A DNA stretch of 64,000 nt from Lewinella sp. IMCC34191 (GTDB lineage Bacteria; Bacteroidota; Bacteroidia; Chitinophagales; Saprospiraceae), in assembly GCF_003390935.1 (NCBI RefSeq), contig NZ_QNQZ01000001.1, positions 310,001 to 374,000 on the forward strand, written 5' to 3'. The notes beneath the pieces are model-generated. The model was not told the DNA's origin. It worked only from the letters and a program-made list of their open reading frames with translations, and searched no databases. Both the position numbers and the translations under genes were made by a program. Of this stretch, positions 54,092 to 61,694 are shown in pieces (positions within the stretch are counted from its first letter, which is position 1; the number at the start of each line of letters is the position of its first letter).

Positions 54092-56782
54092 ATGTCCGCC
54101 AAAGCGACTTACGATAGCAGCCAGGTAGAGAAAAAGTGGTACGCCCACTGGATGGAGCACGACTACTTCCGGAGCGAGCCCGACGAGCGTGAGCCCTATA
54201 CCATCGTGATCCCGCCGCCCAATGTCACCGGCGTGCTGCACATGGGGCACATGCTGAACAATACCATTCAGGATATCCTGATCCGAAAGGCCCGCCTCGA
54301 TGGCAAGAACGCCTGCTGGGTACCCGGAACGGACCACGCCAGTATCGCCACGGAGGCCAAGGTCGTCCGTCGGTTACGCGAGCAGGGCGTCAAGAAATCG
54401 GACATCGGCCGCGACGAGTTCATGAAGCATGCCTTTGCCTGGAAGGAAGAATTCGGCGGCATCATCCTCCAGCAGCTGAAGCTTCTCGGCGCGAGTTGCG
54501 ACTGGTCGCGGACCCGCTTCACCATGGAGCCTAAACTCTACGATGCGGTCATCAAAGTCTTCGTGCAGCTCTACCGCAAGGGTAAACTCTACCGTGCCCA
54601 GCGCATGACCAACTGGGATCCGGAAGCACAAACGGTACTCAGCAACGAGGAGGTCATCCACACGGAAGAGAACGGAAACCTGTACCACGTACGCTACCGG
54701 GTCGAGGGCACGGACGATACCTACATCACGGTCGCGACCAGCCGCCCCGAGACCATCATGGCCGATAGCGGACTGGCCGTACATCCCGATGACGAGCGCT
54801 ACGCCAACTTCCAGGGACGCAAGGTCATCGTGCCGCTGGTAAACCGCGTGGTTCCGGTAATTGCCGACGACTACGTGGATCCCGAATTCGGAACCGGTGC
54901 GCTCAAGATCACCCCGGCGCACGACCCCAACGATTACGAGCTCGGGCAGAAGTACGGGCTGGACATCTTCGATACCATCAATGCCGACGGCACCCTCAAC
55001 GAACTCGCCGAATACGCCGTTGGGCTGGATCGCTTTGAAGCACGCACCGAAATCGTCAAAATGCTCAAGGAGCGGGGCGACCTGGTCGAAATCGAGCAGT
55101 ACCGCACCAGCGTAGGACGCAGCGAGCGCACGAACGCCGTCGTCGAGCCGCGGCTGACCCTTCAGTGGTTCATGAAAATGGACGAAACGGCCGCCACCGC
55201 GCTCAAGGCCGTCACTTCCGGGGAGGTCACCTTCCACCCGGAGAATATGGTGAATATGTACCGCTCCTGGCTCAACCCGGAGAACGTCCGCGACTGGTGC
55301 GTCAGCCGCCAGCTCTGGTGGGGACAGCGTATTCCCGCCTGGTACCACGGCGACGAGGTCTACGTAGCCGAAACGGCCGAGGAAGCCCTCCTGGACGCCC
55401 AGCACCACCACCCCGGTCTGACCATGGAGGATCTGCATCAGGACGAGGACGTGCTCGACACCTGGTTCTCCAGCTGGCTATGGCCGATGTCCGTCTTCGA
55501 TGGCTTCGGTGAGGATAAGACCGAACTGGCCTACTACTATCCGACGAACGACCTGGTCACCGGCTGGGACATCATGTTCTTCTGGGTGGCCCGGATGATC
55601 ATGGCCGGCTATGAATTCAGCGAAGAGTTGCTGGGGGAAGACTTCGTGCGGGAGAACGGAAAGCAGCCCTTCCGTGACGTATACTTCACGGGTATGGTCC
55701 GGGACCAGAAGCGGCGGAAGATGTCCAAGTCGCTCGGAAACAGCCCCGACGCGCTGGAACTCCTGCGCATCTACGGGGCGGACGGCGTCCGTTACGGTAT
55801 GCTGTCCAGCGCCGCCGCAGGCAACGATATTGTTTTCGATGCGCCCCTGGAGGATGGCAAGGCACTGAACGAAAGCCAGCTCTGCGAGCAGGGACGGAAG
55901 TTCTGCAACAAGATCTTCAACGCGAATCGACTCATTCAGAGCTTCGAGGTCGCCGATCGCGAACCCGATCCCGCCGCCCGTCTGGCGACCGAGTGGATCG
56001 AGGCCAAACTCAACGCCACCATTTCGGAGGTGGACCGCCTGATCGCCGAGTACCGACTCAGCGAGGCCATGGTAACCCTCTACCGGCTAATTTGGTCGGA
56101 CTTCTGCAGCTGGTACCTGGAGGCTATTAAGCCCGACGACGGCACGATTGCGCGTGCTACTTACGACGCCGCTATCTCGGTATTCGAGCGGTTGATGATC
56201 CTGCTCCACCCCTTCATGCCCTTCATCACCGAGGAAGTTTGGCACCAGCTCCGCCACCGCAACGAGGGCGAAGACTGCATCGTGGCGACCTGGCCTACGG
56301 CGGGTGATTACGATCGTGATTTACTGCGTCGCTTCTCCGTTCTACAGGACGCGGTCAGCCACATCCGTGACGTGCGCAACCAACGCGGCATTTCGCACGG
56401 CGAAGCGCTGGGCCTGGCGGTAAAGGAGAGCGATTCAAGCAACCAACTTTTGCGGCGGAGCGCAGGTGAAACAGCCTTTCTCCAACGGGCGGGCGTACTC
56501 CGTTCCGTAGACATGGTTGAGAGCGCGCCCGAAAATGGCCTTCCCTTCCTCTTCGGAAACGATACGGCTTACCTGATGCTCAACGAAGAGGTCGATCTCG
56601 CCGCGGAGCGTGCCAAAACCGAGGAAGAACTGCAGCGCCTGCGCGGCTTCTTAAAGGGCGTAGAGAAAAAACTCTCCAACGAACGCTTCGTCGCGAATGC
56701 CCCAGACCAGGTAGTCGCCCTGGAACGCAAGAAACAAGCCGACGCCCAGGCCAAGATCGCCAGCCTCGAAAAAATGCTCTAA
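54092..56782 (+). CDS. valS: Valyl-tRNA synthetase
   Basis: An 896-residue class I synthetase that charges tRNA(Val). The HIGH-type motif is PPNVTGVLHMGHM near residue 45 and the KMSKS motif is RRKMSKSLGNSPD near 545. Between them lies the editing domain (TSRPETIMADSGLAVHPDDERY near 214). A C-terminal coiled coil (residues 830-896) is the tRNA-binding arm. Length is standard. An exact copy of the dispersed 15-mer falls in LLRRSAGET at 56452. The array of hairpins starts 16 bases after the stop. Confidence 0.97.
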   Translation: MSAKATYDSSQVEKKWYAHWMEHDYFRSEPDEREPYTIVIPPPNVTGVLHMGHMLNNTIQDILIRKARLDGKNACWVPGTDHASIATEAKVVRRLREQGVKKSDIGRDEFMKHAFAWKEEFGGIILQQLKLLGASCDWSRTRFTMEPKLYDAVIKVFVQLYRKGKLYRAQRMTNWDPEAQTVLSNEEVIHTEENGNLYHVRYRVEGTDDTYITVATSRPETIMADSGLAVHPDDERYANFQGRKVIVPLVNRVVPVIADDYVDPEFGTGALKITPAHDPNDYELGQKYGLDIFDTINADGTLNELAEYAVGLDRFEARTEIVKMLKERGDLVEIEQYRTSVGRSERTNAVVEPRLTLQWFMKMDETAATALKAVTSGEVTFHPENMVNMYRSWLNPENVRDWCVSRQLWWGQRIPAWYHGDEVYVAETAEEALLDAQHHHPGLTMEDLHQDEDVLDTWFSSWLWPMSVFDGFGEDKTELAYYYPTNDLVTGWDIMFFWVARMIMAGYEFSEELLGEDFVRENGKQPFRDVYFTGMVRDQKRRKMSKSLGNSPDALELLRIYGADGVRYGMLSSAAAGNDIVFDAPLEDGKALNESQLCEQGRKFCNKIFNANRLIQSFEVADREPDPAARLATEWIEAKLNATISEVDRLIAEYRLSEAMVTLYRLIWSDFCSWYLEAIKPDDGTIARATYDAAISVFERLMILLHPFMPFITEEVWHQLRHRNEGEDCIVATWPTAGDYDRDLLRRFSVLQDAVSHIRDVRNQRGISHGEALGLAVKESDSSNQLLRRSAGETAFLQRAGVLRSVDMVESAPENGLPFLFGNDTAYLMLNEEVDLAAERAKTEEELQRLRGFLKGVEKKLSNERFVANAPDQVVALERKKQADAQAKIASLEKML
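56452..56466 (-). repeat. Dispersed 15-mer, exact copy
   Basis: Exact copy antisense in valS, where the sense strand codes LRRSAG. Confidence 0.8.
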
Positions 56783-56797
56783 CCCGCCACAGTACGA

Positions 56798-56916
56798 CGC
56801 TGTCTCCGACAGCGAAGTAAAACGCTGTCTCCGACAGCGCAGGTACAACGCTGTCTCCGACAGCGCGGTAAAATGCTGTCTCCGACAGCGCAGGTACAAC
56901 GCTGTCTCGGACAGCG
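56798..56916. repeat. Tandem array of five 17-base hairpins
   Basis: Five copies of CGCTGTCTCCGACAGCG begin at 56798, 56823, 56849, 56874 and 56900, at a period of 25 or 26 bases. Each can fold into a 7-base stem (CGCTGTC/GACAGCG) with a TCC loop; copy 4 starts with T and copy 5 has CGG in place of CCG. The spacers are AAGTAAAA, CAGGTACAA, CGGTAAAA and CAGGTACAA. Spacers 2 and 4 are identical. It lies between valS and moaA on the plus strand. Confidence 0.85.
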
Positions 56917-56964
56917 ATCCCACCGCTAACGCAACACATCCGCCCCTCAAGTGTACCTTAGTAC

Positions 56965-57939
56965 ATGCTCCTCGACCAACACGGCCGGCAAATCAAATAC
57001 CTCCGGTTAGCGGTAACGGATCGGTGTAACCTGCGCTGCCGCTACTGCATGCCCGAGGAAGGCATCGCCTTCGCCGCCCGGGAGGCCCTGCTCGACTACG
57101 ACGAGATCCTTTTCCTCACCGGCGTCCTGTCGCGGATGGGGGTCGAGAAGGTCCGGCTCACCGGTGGCGAACCCCTCGTGCGCCGCGAGCTGACTACGCT
57201 GGTGGAAGGTTTGGGCAAACAATTTCCCAAGCTGGCCATGACCACTAACGGGATCTTGCTACCTCGCTACCTCGAGGAACTGATGGCCCACGGCCTGCGG
57301 ACCTACAACCTCAGTCTGGACACCCTACGTCCGGAGCGCTTTACGCGGATCACCCGGCGCGACAACTTCGAGGGTACGATGGCGGCCCTCCGCCTGCTCC
57401 TCGAAGCCGGTTGCCGGACCAAGATAAACATGGTCGTCATGCGGGGCATTAACGACGACGAACTCTTCGATTTCGTGGAACTCACGCGGGATGAAGAGCT
57501 GGATGTCCGCTTCATCGAGGCGATGCCCTTCAACGACGACGACGGTAACCACGACGTATTCCTATCGTACGACGCGATGCGCCTCAGGCTGCTGGAACGC
57601 TACCCCGACCTCATCCGCGACCAGGAGCAGGGCGGAAGCGCGGTGACCTTCCAGGTGCCGGGATACCGGGGTAGGGTAGCCATCATACCCGCTTACAGCC
57701 GCTCCCTCTGCGGTACCTGCGACCGGCTCCGACTGACGCCGCGGGGCACTATGCTGAACTGCCTTTACTCCACTCAGGGTCTGGAACTACTGCCGCTGCT
57801 GCGGAGCGGGATATCGGAAGAAGAACTGGAATCCCTCATCCGCGAATACGTCTACGGCAAATACGCCAGCGGTCACGAAACGGAACGCCGCGAACAACAG
57901 GGGAATATTTTTGCGAGTATGACCAGTATCGGCGGCTAA
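56965..57939 (+). CDS. moaA: GTP 3',8-cyclase (molybdenum cofactor biosynthesis A)
   Basis: A 324-residue radical SAM enzyme that starts molybdenum cofactor synthesis from GTP. The SAM-binding cluster Cys are in CNLRCRYC (residues 22-29) and the second cluster in CGTCDRLRLTPRGTMLNC near 249-266, as in MoaA. GGEP follows near residue 71. The C-terminal GG (SIGG) is the usual end. It is first in a moaA-moaC-moeB run, with 11 bases to moaC. Its promoter may lie within or after the hairpin array. Confidence 0.97.
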   Translation: MLLDQHGRQIKYLRLAVTDRCNLRCRYCMPEEGIAFAAREALLDYDEILFLTGVLSRMGVEKVRLTGGEPLVRRELTTLVEGLGKQFPKLAMTTNGILLPRYLEELMAHGLRTYNLSLDTLRPERFTRITRRDNFEGTMAALRLLLEAGCRTKINMVVMRGINDDELFDFVELTRDEELDVRFIEAMPFNDDDGNHDVFLSYDAMRLRLLERYPDLIRDQEQGGSAVTFQVPGYRGRVAIIPAYSRSLCGTCDRLRLTPRGTMLNCLYSTQGLELLPLLRSGISEEELESLIREYVYGKYASGHETERREQQGNIFASMTSIGG

Positions 57940-57950
57940 ACTAACCGACT

Positions 57951-58427
57951 ATGCCTCTTTCCCACCTCGACGAAACCGGTCGGCCCGCGATGGTCGACGT
58001 CGGCGACAAAAAAGTAACAAAGCGGACGGCGACCGCGACCTGCCGCGTGGTCATCGGGCCGGAGATCATGACCGAATTGCGCGGCGGTAACTTCAATACC
58101 AAGAAGGGCTCCGTCATACAGACGGCCGTGATCGCGGCCACCATGGGCGTGAAGCAAACCGCCCAGGTCATTCCGCTCTGTCACCCGCTGCCGATCACCG
58201 GTTGCCAGGTGGCCATCGATGAGGAAGGGAACGATACCCTCGTGGTCAGCTGTACCGTACGCACGGAAGGGAAGACGGGCGTTGAAATGGAGGCGCTGCA
58301 CGGGGCTTCGGTCGCAGCGCTGACCATTTATGATATGTGCAAGGCCATGTCGCACGACATTGAAATAACGGACCTCCGCTTGCAGCAGAAGCAGGGCGGT
58401 AAAAGCGATTACCGGCGTGGCGAATAA
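57951..58427 (+). CDS. moaC: Cyclic pyranopterin monophosphate synthase
   Basis: A 158-residue MoaC, which with MoaA converts GTP to cPMP. SHLDETGRPAMVDVGDKKVTKR at the N-terminus, IPLCHPLPITGCQV near residue 73 and MEALHGASVAALTIYDMCKA near 109 contain the catalytic Lys, His and Asp region. It overlaps the moeB start by 11 bases. Confidence 0.97.
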   Translation: MPLSHLDETGRPAMVDVGDKKVTKRTATATCRVVIGPEIMTELRGGNFNTKKGSVIQTAVIAATMGVKQTAQVIPLCHPLPITGCQVAIDEEGNDTLVVSCTVRTEGKTGVEMEALHGASVAALTIYDMCKAMSHDIEITDLRLQQKQGGKSDYRRGE

Positions 58428-59457
58428 GCGATATGCCCGACAGACCGTACTACCGGAAGTGGGGCAAGAGGGACAGGAAAAACTCGCCGCCGCCCGGGTG
58501 GTGATCGTAGGTTGCGGCGGTTTGGGGAGCCCGGCGGCCGCCTATCTGGCCGGGGCCGGCGTAGGCTCACTGCGCCTTATCGACGGCGATCGCCCGGATG
58601 CGACGAACCTCCACCGCCAGGTTTTCTACGATGCCGGTGCCGAAGGAAGTAAAGTGGACCAACTTCGCAATCACCTGGAACGACTTAATCCGGAGATACG
58701 GGTAAACACCATTGGTAAATACCTCGCCGCCGCAAATTGTAAGGTCCTCCTACAGGGGGCCCATCTCGTGCTGGACTGTACCGATGACGCGCTGACCAAG
58801 CATCTGCTCAACGACGCCTGCGTCCATCTGGGTGTTCCGCTGGTCTATGCGGCCGCTCAGGGTTACAGCGGTTATGTCGCCCTGTTTGAAAACCAGCCGG
58901 GGGGGATCAACCTACGCGATGTCTATCCCGAGCCCGACCCCAGTATGCCGGACTGCGCGACCGCCGGCGTCCTGCCCACCGCGGTGGGGATCGTGGCTAT
59001 GCTGCAGGCCAACGCCGCCCTGTGCTACCTGCTGGGTATCGGCGATCCCCCCATCAACCGCCTCCTCACCTACAACGCCCTGGATAACAGCCAGCACCGC
59101 GTCAAGCTGCAAAAGTTATACCCCAAGACCATTCCCAAACCCTGGACGAGGGGAAGCAAAAATGGCCGGCACGACAAGCTGGAGGTCGTGCACGATACGC
59201 TGACCCCATCTGGTTACGATGCTATCTTCAGTATGCTCTCCCCGGATCGCGAGCCCGAGCTTCCCACCGGCGTGGAACGGCTGGACCAGCGGAACCCCTA
59301 CGGCCAGTGTATGGAGAAAATGACGGAGGGGGGCAAGTACCTACTCTACTGCAATTCCGGAAAGCTCAGCCTGGTCCTGGCCGCCCAGATCGCCAAGGCC
59401 CGGCCGCAGGTGGAGGTAGTGAGCTTACGGGGTGGGATTAAGGGGGTAGTGCGGTAG
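58417..59457 (+). CDS. moeB: MoeB/ThiF-type adenylyltransferase with rhodanese-like domain
   Basis: A 346-residue E1-like enzyme that adenylates the C-terminal Gly of MoaD. The nucleotide motif GCGGLGSPAAAYLAGAGVG is near residue 32, followed by RQVFYDAGAEGSKVDQL and DCTDD; a rhodanese domain ends the protein (about residues 255-346) with a Cys in LLYCNSGKLS near 313. The zinc CxxC pairs usual in MoeB are absent: LRDVYPEPDPSMPDCATAG has a single Cys. The start is GTG within moaC. ThiF of thiamin synthesis is the alternative, but the context favours MoeB. Confidence 0.88.
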   Translation: MANKRYARQTVLPEVGQEGQEKLAAARVVIVGCGGLGSPAAAYLAGAGVGSLRLIDGDRPDATNLHRQVFYDAGAEGSKVDQLRNHLERLNPEIRVNTIGKYLAAANCKVLLQGAHLVLDCTDDALTKHLLNDACVHLGVPLVYAAAQGYSGYVALFENQPGGINLRDVYPEPDPSMPDCATAGVLPTAVGIVAMLQANAALCYLLGIGDPPINRLLTYNALDNSQHRVKLQKLYPKTIPKPWTRGSKNGRHDKLEVVHDTLTPSGYDAIFSMLSPDREPELPTGVERLDQRNPYGQCMEKMTEGGKYLLYCNSGKLSLVLAAQIAKARPQVEVVSLRGGIKGVVR

Positions 59458-59464
59458 TCGTCCT

Positions 59465-59899
59465 TTAGGGGCGGGCATTTAGCCAGTGGCTGCCGTCCGG
59501 GCGGAATTCTTTTTTCCAGATGGGCACGTGCTTCTTGAGTTCGTCGATGACGAACTCGCAGCCTTCGAAGGCCGGTTTGCGGTGCTTGCTGCTCACGGCG
59601 ACGATGACGGCGGTGTCTCCAATCGCCAGGTCGCCGGTACGGTGGTGAAGGGCGACGGCGTGGAGGCCAAAACGGTCACGGGCGGCAACGGCAATCTTGC
59701 GCATCTCCTTGACGGCCATGGGGGCGTACGCCTCGAACTCGAGGTGGGTGACGGTTTCGCCGAGGTTTACGTCGCGGATGGTGCCGACGAAGAAGCAGAG
59801 CCCGCCGCAGGAGGGGTGCGATACGAAGTCGCGGCAGTGCTCCAGCGACAACGGCCGGTCGGAAAGCAGAATGTCGTGGAGGGTATCGGAATTATCCAC
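59465..59899 (-). CDS. moaE: Molybdopterin synthase catalytic subunit
   Basis: A 144-residue large subunit of molybdopterin synthase, which moves sulfur from MoaD thiocarboxylate to cPMP. GGLCFFVGTIRDVNLGETVTHLEFEAY, ALHHRTGDLAIGDTAVIVAVSS and KKHVPIWKKEF are conserved, the last with the active Lys residues. It overlaps moaD by 8 bases and converges on moeB with 7 bases between stops. Confidence 0.96.
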   Translation of the reverse strand: MDNSDTLHDILLSDRPLSLEHCRDFVSHPSCGGLCFFVGTIRDVNLGETVTHLEFEAYAPMAVKEMRKIAVAARDRFGLHAVALHHRTGDLAIGDTAVIVAVSSKHRKPAFEGCEFVIDELKKHVPIWKKEFRPDGSHWLNARP

Positions 59900-60128
59900 C
59901 AGCTACGGGAGGTATGATGACGAGTTCGTCACCGGCCATAATTTGTTCTTCGTCGCGGGCGTATTCTTCGTTGCGGGCGATGGCGAAGGAAACGAGCTCG
60001 CCAAAGGCGGGATAGGTCGCGACCAGCCGTTGACGCAGGTCGGCTACGGTAGCGCCTTCTACCTGATCGAGGGTGATCGAGGAGCCGCCGGCAATCTCCC
60101 GGGCCACGCCAAAGCATTGAATCCTCAT
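59892..60128 (-). CDS. moaD: Molybdopterin synthase sulfur carrier subunit
   Basis: A 78-residue ubiquitin-like carrier with the C-terminal GG (IIPPVAGG) that becomes a thiocarboxylate. ATG at 60128 gives MRIQCFGVAREIAGG; a longer frame to 60395 runs antisense through the TSUP gene and is not real. Its start overlaps the TSUP stop (ATGA) and its end overlaps moaE, so all three should be translated together. Confidence 0.95.
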   Translation of the reverse strand: MRIQCFGVAREIAGGSSITLDQVEGATVADLRQRLVATYPAFGELVSFAIARNEEYARDEEQIMAGDELVIIPPVAGG

Positions 60129-60886
60129 AGTTGCATAAGCCAGTTCGACCATACTAACCGGGCACCTACCAAAAGGATGAGCACAGCCGCGACATTCCGT
60201 ATCGTGGCGGGGGTGAAGCGGCGCAGCGTGAGCCGGGTGCCGAGCCATCCCCCGGCCGCTACCGGTAATGCCAGCATGGCGGTGAGACCGAGGTGCCACT
60301 CCAGTCCGACGCTTAGCTGTCCGGCCAGTCCCGCGAGGGAATTGAGGGCGATGAATAAGCTCGTAGTTGCCGCGATCGCCCGGGCGTCCGCCCACCTGCT
60401 CAAGAAAAGGATGGGGGAAAGGAAAATACCACCCCCGATGCCCACGACTCCGGATACGAATCCGACCCCGATGCCGATAGTGACGGCGATTATACCTGCG
60501 CTCCGCCGCCCTGCTTTTTCTTCCGTTGTACGCTTAGCCCCTTTGCCGACGATCATGAGGATGCCGGCCACCAACAAAAGGCCACCGAGTAACAGCAAAT
60601 ATTCCTGGCGGGCAAGTTGAATGCGTCCACCCAGGAATGCTGCGGGCATGCTCGCGCCTACAAGCGGTAACGCGCGCCGCCACGGCGTGACCCCGGCCCG
60701 GGCGAAGGATACGGTGGAGCCGCCGGTCACCACGAGATTACACACCAGGGCGATCGGCCGCATGGCGCCGGTGGGCAGACCGGAGAGCGCCAACAACGCC
60801 AGGTAACTGCTGCCCCCGCCGAAGCCGGCCGAGGCGTAAAGCAGGGCGATCGCGAAAAAGGCCGGAATAAGCCAGTACAGGTCCAA
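60125..60886 (-). CDS. TSUP (TauE/SafE) family membrane transporter
   Basis: A membrane protein of about 253 residues with eight hydrophobic segments, of the TauE/SafE anion exporter group. The family pattern GFGGGSSYLALLALSGLP near the start and GFVSGVVGIGGGIFLSP in the second half form the internal repeat. TTG at 60886 (MDLYWLIP) is chosen: a -7-like box (TAAACCTA on plus, 60907-60914) precedes it, while the longer frame to 60982 overlaps the divergent gene. As first gene before moaD-moaE it may move a sulfur or molybdenum oxyanion, which is inference. A copy of the 15-mer is at 60495. Confidence 0.85.
   Translation of the reverse strand: MDLYWLIPAFFAIALLYASAGFGGGSSYLALLALSGLPTGAMRPIALVCNLVVTGGSTVSFARAGVTPWRRALPLVGASMPAAFLGGRIQLARQEYLLLLGGLLLVAGILMIVGKGAKRTTEEKAGRRSAGIIAVTIGIGVGFVSGVVGIGGGIFLSPILFLSRWADARAIAATTSLFIALNSLAGLAGQLSVGLEWHLGLTAMLALPVAAGGWLGTRLTLRRFTPATIRNVAAVLILLVGARLVWSNWLMQL
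60495..60509 (+). repeat. Dispersed 15-mer, exact copy
   Basis: Exact copy antisense in the TSUP gene, where the sense strand codes GRRSAG, the same peptide frame as in valS. Confidence 0.8.
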
Positions 60887-60970
60887 GCGCGTGAGAATTC
60901 TGGGGGTAAACCTAACGAAAAGCCGGGAGTGCGGAACCTGGGCCCCCGCCGGCGACATCCACCTAAACAG

Positions 60971-61651
60971 ATGGAAGAGCAAGAACGCGCCCTGGTGGTA
61001 GACGAGATACTATGTAAAACGTACGGGGCCCCCTTCGTGCCCTTCAGTACGCGCGACCCACTGAGCGAGATGGTCAACGCGCTGCTTTCCCACCGGACGA
61101 AAAATCCCGTGACGCGGGCAGCCTACCAACGCTTGCGCGAGGTCTATCCGAGCTGGGAGGAGGTGATCGAGGCCCCGACCGACCAGCTGGAACAGACAAT
61201 TGCCGCGGTCACCTACCCGGAGGTGAAGGCGCCGCGCATCCAGGAAGCGCTCCGGCAGGTGAAGGCGCGAAACGACGGGGAACTAGCCCTGGAATTTCTG
61301 GCGGATATGCCGGTGCGGGCGGCCCGGGACTGGCTGGAAGACATACCGGGCATCGGGGCGAAAACCAGCGCGGCCGTACTCAGTTTTAGTCGGCTGCGTC
61401 TTCCGGCCCTGGTGGTCGATACCCACCATCTGCGGGTTGCCCAGCGGATCGGATTGGTCGCCCCGAAGGCTAGTCTGGACAAGGCGGCCACCCAGCTACA
61501 GGCGTATTTGCCCGAGGACTGGGACGGACAACGCGTATACGATTCGCACCAGGGATATATGCGCCACGGGCAGCGGGTCTGCCACTGGAACCATCCGGAG
61601 TGCCAAAACTGCGTGGTTAAGCATCTTTGTGACTACGCGCGGAAAGCATAG
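60971..61651 (+). CDS. Endonuclease III-family DNA glycosylase
   Basis: A protein of about 226 residues of the HhH-GPD family. The helix-hairpin-helix LEDIPGIGAKTSAAVLSF holds the catalytic Lys near residue 132, and the catalytic Asp is in VVDTHHLRVAQRIG near 150. A 4Fe-4S site of C-x6-C-x2-C-x5-C form is at the C-terminus (CHWNHPECQNCVVKHLC). These mark a bifunctional glycosylase/AP lyase on oxidised pyrimidines. It differs from canonical Nth in the N-terminal half, so it may be a second paralogue. ATG 60971 is preferred over 60929. Confidence 0.88.
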   Translation: MEEQERALVVDEILCKTYGAPFVPFSTRDPLSEMVNALLSHRTKNPVTRAAYQRLREVYPSWEEVIEAPTDQLEQTIAAVTYPEVKAPRIQEALRQVKARNDGELALEFLADMPVRAARDWLEDIPGIGAKTSAAVLSFSRLRLPALVVDTHHLRVAQRIGLVAPKASLDKAATQLQAYLPEDWDGQRVYDSHQGYMRHGQRVCHWNHPECQNCVVKHLCDYARKA

Positions 61652-61666
61652 CCGCCGCCCGTTTGC

Positions 61667-61674
61667 TACCTTTG
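61667..61674 (+). promoter_or_regulatory. -7 box for asnS
   Basis: TACCTTTG, an exact TAnnTTTG match, 20 bases before the asnS ATG at 61695. It lies just after the endonuclease stop. Confidence 0.6.
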
Positions 61675-61694
61675 CGGCCCTAAATTTTAGCTCG

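Noticed and set aside
56798-56916. CRISPR array
   Set aside because: Repeats are 17 bases with 8-9-base spacers, two spacers are identical, and no cas gene is near.
56651-56950. 99-codon minus-strand frame with repeated LSETALYLRCRRQ-like peptide
   Set aside because: The repeats come from translating the hairpin array; the rest is antisense to valS. No ribosome site or family match.
59892-60395. Long version of MoaD with 89 extra N-terminal residues
   Set aside because: The extension is antisense-like within the TSUP frame, is Arg/Gly/Pro-rich and matches nothing; MoaD is normally about 80 residues.
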